Source: CALVGQ01 sp964368495 (GTDB taxonomy: Bacteria > Bacillota_I > Bacilli_A > Erysipelotrichales > Erysipelotrichaceae). From it: DNA of 22,969 bases. The notes below the pieces were generated by a model that ran no database searches, was not told the origin of the DNA, and worked only from the letters and a program-made list of their open reading frames with translations. The DNA lies in NCBI GenBank assembly GCA_964368495.1, contig CAYJAJ010000025.1, forward strand, positions 1 through 22,969, written 5' to 3'. A program made the position numbers and the translations under genes. Shown here piece by piece: positions 7,660 through 14,205 of the stretch. The first letter of the stretch is position 1; each line of letters opens with the position of its first letter.

Positions 7660-9162
7660 ATGGAAATGAACAAAAAGAATATAACGAAAGTGGTAGCGCC
7701 TGTATGTGCTGTTGCACTTGTAGCGGGAATAGCTAGCCAAAGCTTTGCTACACCAACTGATGTTTATGCTACTGTTTCAATAGATGTTAATCCAAGTATC
7801 GAATTAGATGTAAGTAAAGATGATAAAGTAGTTAACATTATCACATTAAATGAAGATGCAGTTAAAATTGTAGGTGAAATGGAGCTTGAGGATGTTGACT
7901 TAAATGTAGCGATTAATGCACTTATGGGATCAATGGTAAGTAGTGGTTATTTATCTCAAGACCATAATTATGTTATGGTAACAGTGGAAAGCGAAGATGA
8001 AGATAAAGCCAATGAACTAAAAAAAGAAGTATCACAAAGTATTGAAAAAACATTAACAACTAATAACATTCCAGGTGAAGTTCTTGAACAAGTTGTTGCA
8101 CCAAACGAAAATGAAGATTTAGATGCTAAAATCTCAGTAGGGAAAACAGCATTAATTAATAAAATTATTAGTTATAATAATACACTTAGTTTTGAAGAAT
8201 TAGCTGCAATGTCATTAAGTGAATTAGATGAATTAGTAGATGAAATGGATTTAGTTATCGAAGATCTTTTAGAAGAAGAAATTGAAGCATTAGAAGAATT
8301 ATTAGAAAACAAACCAGTAACTGTACCTACTGCAAATGAAATTGAAACTGAATTAGCTAACGTTGAAGCTAAACTTAAAGCGATTGCAAATGCAACTGGT
8401 GAAGAAAGAATCAAATTAATTAAAGAACTAGAAAAAGAAATTGAAGCACTTGAAAATAAAATTGATGTTTTAGAAGATGCTAGTTCAGATGATGATTTAA
8501 CAGTTGAAGCATTAGAAGATAAATTAGATGAATTAGAAGACATTTATGATGATTATGATGATGAAGTAGATGATGACGATGATGATCAAAAATTTACAGA
8601 AGAAGAAAAATCAACAATGTCAAAAGAAATTGAAGATGAAATAGCTGTATTAACGGCAAAACTTCTAGAAGCAAAAAATGCAACTGGAGCAAATAAATAT
8701 GCATTAATTGAAGAGTTGGAAGATGAAATTGAAGAACTTGAAGAAAAACTAGATGAATTAGAAGATGGAAGCTCCGACAATGATGCTACAGTTAAAGCAC
8801 TAGAAAATAAATTAGAAGCGTTAAAAGAAGCACATGACGATTATGAAGATGGAATCGACAATGATGACAACGATGACGATGACAACGACGATGATTATGA
8901 TGATTTTGATGACAACGATGACGATTATGATGATTATGATGACAACGATGACGATGATGACGATTATGAGGATTATGATGATAATGATGACGATTATGAT
9001 GATTATGACGATAACGATGACGATTATGACGATTATGACGACAGTGATGACGATGATAATGATGATGACGACGACGATGACGATAGTGATGATGACAGCG
9101 ATGATGACGACAGTGATGATGACGATGATGACGATGACGATGATGAGGATGATGAAGACTAA
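7660..9162 (+). CDS. Secreted protein with RsgI-like extracellular domain, tandem coiled-coil modules and Asp-rich tail
   Basis: GGAG (7647-7650) lies 9 bases before ATG 7660. Residues 1-30 form an export signal, with a likely cut after SFA. Residues ~36-110 (YATVSIDVNPSIELD..., then NYVMVTVES) match the extracellular juxtamembrane domain of RsgI-type anti-sigma factors, including the NPS motif; RsgI itself has a cytoplasmic anti-sigma domain and a central membrane helix, both absent here. A helix with LSFEELAAMSLSELDELV (~177-193) is also typical of RsgI relatives. Residues 227-322 and 323-418 are tandem copies of a 96-residue acidic coiled-coil module. From residue ~393 the tail is almost only Asp with some Asn, Tyr and Ser: disordered, strongly negative and likely able to bind Ca2+ or other cations. 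I infer a wall-located sensor or ion-binding protein. No sigma factor gene is next to it. Confidence 0.85.
   Translation: MEMNKKNITKVVAPVCAVALVAGIASQSFATPTDVYATVSIDVNPSIELDVSKDDKVVNIITLNEDAVKIVGEMELEDVDLNVAINALMGSMVSSGYLSQDHNYVMVTVESEDEDKANELKKEVSQSIEKTLTTNNIPGEVLEQVVAPNENEDLDAKISVGKTALINKIISYNNTLSFEELAAMSLSELDELVDEMDLVIEDLLEEEIEALEELLENKPVTVPTANEIETELANVEAKLKAIANATGEERIKLIKELEKEIEALENKIDVLEDASSDDDLTVEALEDKLDELEDIYDDYDDEVDDDDDDQKFTEEEKSTMSKEIEDEIAVLTAKLLEAKNATGANKYALIEELEDEIEELEEKLDELEDGSSDNDATVKALENKLEALKEAHDDYEDGIDNDDNDDDDNDDDYDDFDDNDDDYDDYDDNDDDDDDYEDYDDNDDDYDDYDDNDDDYDDYDDSDDDDNDDDDDDDDSDDDSDDDDSDDDDDDDDDDEDDED
8338..8913 (+). repeat. Tandem duplication of a 96-residue (288-bp) acidic coiled-coil module
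   Basis: Residues 227-322 align with 323-418 at a constant offset of 96. Both copies start EIE.E, share a NATG turn (N244 and N340), an LI.ELE.EIE.LE..LD.LED heptad stretch, an SSD turn (S275 and S371), and end in an Asp-rich stretch. The divergence between copies shows an old duplication. The second copy runs into the long Asp tail. Confidence 0.8.
8836..9159 (+). repeat. GAT/GAC-rich low-complexity tract encoding the poly-Asp tail
   Basis: About 108 codons are nearly all Asp, with Asn, Tyr, Ser and a few Glu. Within it a unit of about ten codons (DDNDDDYDDY type) recurs at least four times between 8880 and 9050, before giving way to DDDSDD-type units. GAC and GAT are mixed, so the amino-acid composition appears selected rather than recently slipped. 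Long open frames in the other frames and on the other strand here are artefacts of the repeat. Confidence 0.85.
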
Positions 9163-9190
9163 TTCGTTCAACGTAAACTTGAATTAAGAA

Positions 9191-9218
9191 GAGAAAGGGT
9201 AAGTCCTTTCTTTTTTTT
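9191..9218 (+). terminator. Rho-independent terminator after the Asp-rich protein gene
   Basis: GAAAGG (9193-9198) pairs with CCTTTC (9205-9210) around a 6-base loop, followed by eight T residues (9211-9218). The A residues before the stem can pair with the T run. Confidence 0.9.
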
Positions 9219-9291
9219 ATTTGAACTAATGAATTAAGGTCATCAATAAAATATTGAATAAAACAACTATGCAGACATAGGCTGAAAAATA

Positions 9292-9320
9292 TTGAAATTT
9301 GGATAAAATGAATATATAAT
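9292..9320 (+). promoter_or_regulatory. Sigma-A-type promoter of the phosphodiester-sugar operon
   Basis: TTGAAA (9292-9297), a 17-base spacer and a perfect TATAAT (9315-9320) lie 67 bases before the first start codon of the operon. It is the strongest promoter in this part and the only clear one found for the seven genes that follow. No convincing operator or riboswitch is visible between it and the ATG. Confidence 0.75.
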
Positions 9321-9386
9321 TAAAGTGAAAAAACTATATTAAAATAGATAGTAAGAACAATGATATGAGATCGAAAGAGGTATTTC

Positions 9387-10217
9387 ATGGGATATAGGGG
9401 ATCGAATTATTTAAATAAAGTTGTTGAAAAAAATAATGTCTTAATTGCAGTACATCGTGGAAGTTATGGAGGAAACATATTGCAAAATACGATCGCAGCT
9501 TATGAAGCGGCGATGCAAATGGGTGCCGATATGATCGAAATTGATGTGGCTAAATCAAAGGATGGAGTACTTTATGGATTTCATACAGATTGCGAACCGT
9601 ATTTAGGGCTTACTAAAAAAATACATGAATTGACTAGTGATGAAATTGATGAAAGCTGTTGCACTAATATTTTAGGTGTTAATGCAGGAGCATCGCTAAG
9701 TCGCTTTGAAGATGTGTTAAATTATTTGCGCGGTAAATGTTTAATAAATGTAGATCGGGCATGGTTTTGTTGGGAGGAAACAATTGATATAATTGCTAAA
9801 GCAAATATGCAAGAATACGTGTTGTTGAAATCACCGGTACATGATGAATACTTAAAGACTTTGGCAGACAGTAAAACAAATATTATGTTTATGCCAATTG
9901 TATATAACATAGAAGAAGTTAATAGGGCAAAAACCTTTGAGGTAAACTTAGTTGCACTTGAATTGATATTTGATTCGCTCGAACATGAATTGGTGAGCGA
10001 TAGCCAAATGAAAATGTATGCAAAAGAGGGGCTTCTTACTTGGGTAAATGCCATAGACTTAGGGGTTGATTTTAATTTATCTGGTGGATTAACAGATACA
10101 AATGCAATAATTTGTTCACCGGATGAGAATTGGGGTAGACTAATCGATATGGGGTTTAATATCCTTCAAACTGATTGGCCTGCAATTTTAAAAAGATATA
10201 TAATCAGCAGATGCTGA
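9387..10217 (+). CDS. Glycerophosphodiester phosphodiesterase family protein (GDPD, 276 aa)
   Basis: ATG 9387 follows AAAGAGG with good spacing. The protein has no signal peptide and should act in the cytoplasm. GDPD enzymes cleave glycerophosphodiesters to sn-glycerol 3-phosphate and an alcohol. The TIM-barrel family motifs are visible: HRG at residues 23-25, the NT pair at 34-35 (ENT in most relatives, QNT here), EID at 51-53 with acidic metal ligands, and the second active-site His at H66 in FHTD, where the common form is HDG or HD. The later 'INVDRAW' strand replaces the more usual Glu/Lys strand. These changes may mark a subfamily with a different diester substrate, although one like it with INIDR is familiar to me from other Firmicutes. 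It is first in the operon with an ABC importer, so its substrate is probably imported. Confidence 0.87.
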   Translation: MGYRGSNYLNKVVEKNNVLIAVHRGSYGGNILQNTIAAYEAAMQMGADMIEIDVAKSKDGVLYGFHTDCEPYLGLTKKIHELTSDEIDESCCTNILGVNAGASLSRFEDVLNYLRGKCLINVDRAWFCWEETIDIIAKANMQEYVLLKSPVHDEYLKTLADSKTNIMFMPIVYNIEEVNRAKTFEVNLVALELIFDSLEHELVSDSQMKMYAKEGLLTWVNAIDLGVDFNLSGGLTDTNAIICSPDENWGRLIDMGFNILQTDWPAILKRYIISRC

Positions 10218-10247
10218 TGTATATAATAAAAAAGGAGAATGATTGAA

Positions 10248-11306
10248 ATGAAAAAGTTATTAGCTTTACTTGCGTTACTTTTGGCACTGACTGCTTGCAG
10301 CAGTACAGATCCAGAACCTACTGAAACGCCATCAACTGAAGGTGATGGGACTACAGTAACAGAAAATGCACCACTTGTAGTTTATACTAACTCAGGAACT
10401 GATGGACGTGGTGACTGGTTAATTGCGAAAGCTGCAGAAGCTGGATTTGAAATTGAAGTAGTAAGTTTAGGTGCTGCTGAAATGACAAACCGTATTGTCA
10501 TGGAAAAAAATGCGCAAATCGCTGATGTAGTTTGGGGATTAAATGCAGTTGAGTATGAAAAAATCAAAAAAGAAAATTTATTAGTTCAATTTGAACCATC
10601 ATGGGGTAGTGATATTGATATAGCTTATGGTGATCCTGAAGGATATTACTGGCCAATCGTTGTACAACCATTAGGATTTGCATATAATCCTGCATTTGTA
10701 ACTGATTTACAAGTTACAGATATTGAAGAGTTAGCTACAACTGTTCCTGGTCAATATCAAATTCATCCACTTACAGGAGGAACTGCATCAACTACTCTAT
10801 CTTCAATCTTAGTACGTTACGCTGATCCAGAAGGTGAATTAGGTGTATCTGAAGAAGGTTGGGCAGTTGCAGAAGCATATGTTAAAAATGGATATATGAC
10901 ATCTGATGGTGAAGAATATTGGGAAAACGTAGTTAATGGTGAAATGCCATATGTAAATATGTGGGGAAGTGGAATTTTACTTAATGAAACAAACTATGAA
11001 ACTGACTTCGAATTTATTTATCCAGAAATCGGTATGCCATTTGTTGTAGAACAATTAGCAATTTTCGATACAGAAAATGTAGAAACATCAAAAAGATTTG
11101 TTGATTGGATGGGTGGAGCTGAGCTTCAAGCTGAATTCTCTAATGAATTCGGAACTACACCTGCACATCCTGAAGCACTATTAGCTGCTCCAGCAAATGT
11201 ACAAGAATTGATGGCAAAATGTAAGCCACAAACTATTGATTGGGCTTTAGTTGCAGAATATAAAGATGCTTGGGTTGAAAAAGCTTCTCTTGAATTCTTA
11301 GACTAA
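10248..11306 (+). CDS. ABC transporter solute-binding lipoprotein (iron/phosphonate/thiamine-type family)
   Basis: I choose ATG 10248, 10 bases after AAAGGAG (10231-10237); the in-frame ATG at 10239 is only 1 base from it. The chosen start gives a short lipoprotein signal, MKKLLALLALLLALTAC, with the lipobox LTAC and Cys at residue 17, followed by a Ser/Thr/Glu linker. The mature part (LVVYTNSGTDGRGDWL..., ADVVWGLNA, YYWPIVVQPLGFAYN) looks like the AfuA/FbpA group of periplasmic-binding-like folds, whose members carry ferric iron, thiamine, 2-aminoethylphosphonate or other small anions. The ligand cannot be read from the sequence. It is anchored outside the membrane and delivers to the permease encoded downstream. 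A small hairpin (ATCAGC 10203-10208 with GCTGAT 10213-10218) spans the preceding stop codon. Confidence 0.88.
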   Translation: MKKLLALLALLLALTACSSTDPEPTETPSTEGDGTTVTENAPLVVYTNSGTDGRGDWLIAKAAEAGFEIEVVSLGAAEMTNRIVMEKNAQIADVVWGLNAVEYEKIKKENLLVQFEPSWGSDIDIAYGDPEGYYWPIVVQPLGFAYNPAFVTDLQVTDIEELATTVPGQYQIHPLTGGTASTTLSSILVRYADPEGELGVSEEGWAVAEAYVKNGYMTSDGEEYWENVVNGEMPYVNMWGSGILLNETNYETDFEFIYPEIGMPFVVEQLAIFDTENVETSKRFVDWMGGAELQAEFSNEFGTTPAHPEALLAAPANVQELMAKCKPQTIDWALVAEYKDAWVEKASLEFLD

Positions 11307-11327
11307 TTGGAATAAATAGTTTTTATT

Positions 11328-11360
11328 AGCGGTGTATGGGTTCATGCACCGCTTTATTTT
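11328..11360 (+). terminator. Intra-operon stem-loop, partial terminator/attenuator after the binding protein
   Basis: AGCGGTG (11328-11334) pairs with CACCGCT (11347-11353), with an additional ATG/CAT pair inside, followed by TTTATTTT. The next gene starts 24 bases later without a clear new promoter. Leaky termination here would give more binding protein than ATPase, the usual ratio in ABC importers; it would also stabilise the 3' end of the upstream message. Confidence 0.75.
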
Positions 11361-11383
11361 AAATAATAATATGAGGTGAAAAA

Positions 11384-12391
11384 ATGATTGAATTTAAGGA
11401 TGTAGTAATAAAATATGGTGATTTTGTAGCCATGAAAGATTTGAACCTAACAATCAAGAAAGGTGAATTTTTTACTTTTTTAGGTCCATCAGGATGTGGG
11501 AAAACCACCACTTTAAGAGCACTTGTTGGGTTTTTAAAACCAGCTGAAGGAAATATTTCAGTCAATGATAAAGACATTACAAACATTGCTGTTGAAGATA
11601 GAGAAATCGGTATGGTATTCCAAAGTTATGCATTATTTCCTACGATGAATGTATATGAAAATATTGCGTTTGGTTTAAAAGTAAAGAAGTTATCTAAAGA
11701 TGAAGTTCATCGTAAGGTCATGGACATAGCTAAGAAAATTGATTTAACAGCTGAACAACTGCAAAAACCGGTTGCTGCGTTATCAGGTGGTCAACAACAG
11801 CGTGTTGCTTTAGCAAGAGCTATTGTAGTCGAACCAACTATTTTATGTTTAGATGAGCCACTAAGTAATTTAGATGCTAAACTACGTATTGGGTTACGTG
11901 AAGAATTAAAAAAATTACAAAGAGATTTAAATATCACTACACTGTATGTTACACATGATCAAGAGGAAGCTTTAACTCTTTCTGATCGTATTGCAGTTTT
12001 CAATAATGGTAAAATTGAGCAAGTGGGTACACCTTATGAAATCTATAACAAATCCTCATCAGAATTTGTCTGTGGATTCATTGGTGGCATCAATGTGCTA
12101 AAAGAAGAATTAATTGAATACATCAATACTAAACAAGCAAAACAATTTGATCCAAATAAAAATGCATATATTCGTGTAGAACGTGTAACTACTAGCCCAA
12201 TTAATGAAAATAGTGTTGAAGTAGTTGGTGTAGTAGAAAATAGTGCATACAATGGGATTAATACAACATATTCTTATTCATTGTGCGGTCAAATATTAAA
12301 AAATCTTGAAAAGAATGATGGTGTAACTTATCATGAACTAGGCAAGAAAGTAAAATTATACATCAATCCAGATGATATTATGGCCTTTTGA
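11384..12391 (+). CDS. ABC importer ATPase (335 aa)
   Basis: GAGGTG precedes ATG 11384. All nucleotide-binding motifs are present: Walker A GPSGCGKTT (34-42), Q-loop Q80, signature LSGGQQQR (133-140), Walker B ILCLDEP (153-159) and switch His H191. After residue ~235 a C-terminal extension (~100 residues) resembles the TOBE-type regulatory part of PotA/FbpC-like ATPases and ends in a strand YINPDDIMAF. It powers the importer formed with the binding protein and permease next to it. The next gene's Shine-Dalgarno overlaps this gene's TGA, so translation is probably coupled. Confidence 0.93.
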   Translation: MIEFKDVVIKYGDFVAMKDLNLTIKKGEFFTFLGPSGCGKTTTLRALVGFLKPAEGNISVNDKDITNIAVEDREIGMVFQSYALFPTMNVYENIAFGLKVKKLSKDEVHRKVMDIAKKIDLTAEQLQKPVAALSGGQQQRVALARAIVVEPTILCLDEPLSNLDAKLRIGLREELKKLQRDLNITTLYVTHDQEEALTLSDRIAVFNNGKIEQVGTPYEIYNKSSSEFVCGFIGGINVLKEELIEYINTKQAKQFDPNKNAYIRVERVTTSPINENSVEVVGVVENSAYNGINTTYSYSLCGQILKNLEKNDGVTYHELGKKVKLYINPDDIMAF

Positions 12392-12399
12392 GGTGTCTT

Positions 12400-14133
12400 A
12401 TGAAAGATAAATTATTTAAGTATTATAAAAATATAGGACTTGTTGGTTTAATAATAAGAGTTGTATTGGTGTGGTTTGTTATTGCCTTGTTAATCTTGCC
12501 GAACTTAAACTTATTAATTAATGTATTCATAAAAGATGGACAATTTTCAACAGAGGTATTTAGTAAGGTATTAAGCTCATCGAGGGCGATGAGAGCATTA
12601 GGGAACAGTTTTATTTTAGCTTTCACCTTGGTTGTAACCATTAATATAATAGGTACGCTTTTGGTGTTGTTTACAGAATACTTTGATTTAAAAGGTGCTA
12701 AAATTCTGAAGGCTGGATATATGACAACACTTATCTATGGTGGCGTAGTATTAGTTGCAGGATATCAGTTTGTTTATGGCAGTGATGGAATTATTACGAC
12801 ATTATTAGTTCAGTTATTTCCGAGTATGGATCCTGACTGGTTTGTAGGGTACCCGGCAGTTGTGTTTATCATGACGTTTGCATGTACGTCAAATCACGTC
12901 ATATTCTTAACGAATGCTATTCGAGGAATCGATAATCAAATTATCGAAGCTGCACAAAACTTAGGAGAAAAAGCTTCAAATATTTTCTTTAAAGTTGTGT
13001 TGCCTATTTTAAAACCAAGTTTGTTTGCAATTACAATTTTAACATTCTTAACAGGATTAGGTGCGTTATCTGCTCCATTAATTGTAGGGGGAAAAGACTT
13101 CCAAACAATTAATCCAATTATTATTGATTTCGCTAAAATGCCTTATTCACGCGAAATTGCTGCATTTTTGGCGATTTTATTAGGTATAGCAACTACTATC
13201 TTATTAATCTTCATGAATAAAATTGAAAAAGGTGGAACATACATGTCCATCGCAAAAACTAAGACAATCTTTAAAAAGCAAAAAATTAGAAACAAAGCGA
13301 TGAATGTATTGGCTCACATTACTGCATGGGGATTGTGGTTAATTTATATTGTTCCAATAGTATTAATAGTAATTTACTCATTCATGGACTATCGTACAAT
13401 ACGATCAGGAACATTATCGATAAGCTCGTTTACATTAGAGAACTGGGTAAAGCTGTTTTCTAAGCCTGATGCATTTGAACCATTTTTAGTTAGTATTATT
13501 TATTCAGGTTTAGCTTCTGTTTTAGTTGTAGGCTTAATAGTATTTGCATCACGAATTATTTTAAAGGCAACTACAAAATTAGGGAGAAGCTTAGAATATT
13601 TCTTGTTGCTTCCTTGGTTGCTTCCTAGCACATTAATTGCACTAGGATTAATGATGACCTACGATGTACCACAATTCATTATGTTTAATAAGGTGTTAAT
13701 TGGAACACAAATTATCTTGTTGTTTGGATATATCATCATTAAAATTCCATTTTCACTACGTATGATTAAAGCTGCATTTATGTCTGTTGATGACTCGCTT
13801 GAAGAAGCAGCACAAGTTATGGGAGCAAAACCTTTCTATACACTAAGAAAAGTTATTGTGCCAATGATATTACCTGCAATGATGTCAGTTATTGTACTTA
13901 ATTTCAATAGCTTACTTTCTGATTATGATTTGACTGTATTTTTATTTCATCCTTTATTAGAACCACTAGGGATTGTAATTAAGAACTCGACAAATTCTGA
14001 AACAAGTTTGGATGCTGTTGCGATGTCATTTGTATATTCAGTTTGTTTAATGATTATCTCAGCGATTGCACTTTATTTCACTCAAGGTGATGGACAGAAT
14101 TTATTTAAGAAAAAAGTTAAAAAAATAAAATAA
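12400..14133 (+). CDS. ABC importer permease with two fused membrane domains
   Basis: I start at ATG 12400, 4 bases after GAGGTG (12390-12395); a TTG at 12388 overlapping the previous stop is less likely. About 577 residues form two related halves, each with some six membrane helices and an EAA loop: first half near 'IIEAAQNLGEKASNIFFKVVLPILKP', second half near 'LEEAAQVMGAKPFYTLRKVIVP' (both quoted with the conserved EAA and G). This two-in-one layout is typical of the FbpB/ThiP/PhnV-like group and means that one polypeptide makes the whole pore. The halves are joined around residue ~275 by a basic linker (KTIFKKQKIRNK). With the binding protein and ATPase it makes a complete importer. Confidence 0.92.
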   Translation: MKDKLFKYYKNIGLVGLIIRVVLVWFVIALLILPNLNLLINVFIKDGQFSTEVFSKVLSSSRAMRALGNSFILAFTLVVTINIIGTLLVLFTEYFDLKGAKILKAGYMTTLIYGGVVLVAGYQFVYGSDGIITTLLVQLFPSMDPDWFVGYPAVVFIMTFACTSNHVIFLTNAIRGIDNQIIEAAQNLGEKASNIFFKVVLPILKPSLFAITILTFLTGLGALSAPLIVGGKDFQTINPIIIDFAKMPYSREIAAFLAILLGIATTILLIFMNKIEKGGTYMSIAKTKTIFKKQKIRNKAMNVLAHITAWGLWLIYIVPIVLIVIYSFMDYRTIRSGTLSISSFTLENWVKLFSKPDAFEPFLVSIIYSGLASVLVVGLIVFASRIILKATTKLGRSLEYFLLLPWLLPSTLIALGLMMTYDVPQFIMFNKVLIGTQIILLFGYIIIKIPFSLRMIKAAFMSVDDSLEEAAQVMGAKPFYTLRKVIVPMILPAMMSVIVLNFNSLLSDYDLTVFLFHPLLEPLGIVIKNSTNSETSLDAVAMSFVYSVCLMIISAIALYFTQGDGQNLFKKKVKKIK

Positions 14134-14194
14134 CAAGCAGGAAAATCTTTAAATTTCGAGTATTTTAAATGCTTGTTGATTTAAAGGTTTTTTT
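14132..14194 (+). terminator. Attenuator-like RNA element: two mutually exclusive hairpins before the glycosidase gene
   Basis: Fold A pairs AACAAGCA (14132-14139) with TGCTTGTT (14170-14177). Fold B pairs CTTTAAAT (14147-14154) with ATTTAAAG (14179-14186), extended through A-U and G-U pairs of 14141-14146 with 14187-14192, and ends in seven T residues (14188-14194), so it looks like a terminator. The right arm of A lies in the loop of B, so the folds compete. AAGGAG of the next gene starts at 14195, directly after the T run, so translation could be affected too. Confidence 0.55.
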
Positions 14195-14205
14195 AAGGAG
14201 TACTT

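Noticed and set aside
8821..9171. Long minus-strand ORF rich in Ile and Val, and a Met/Thr-rich plus-strand ORF in another frame
   Set aside because: Both are read-through of the GAT/GAC repeat in the wrong frame (ATC/GTC on the other strand, ATG/ATG/ACG in the +1 frame). They lack a ribosome-binding site, and the Asp frame continues a real domain protein.
9321..9386. Possible operator CTAT-N6-ATAG (in the leader of the phosphodiester operon)
   Set aside because: The arms are only 4 bp in very AT-rich DNA, which is expected by chance.
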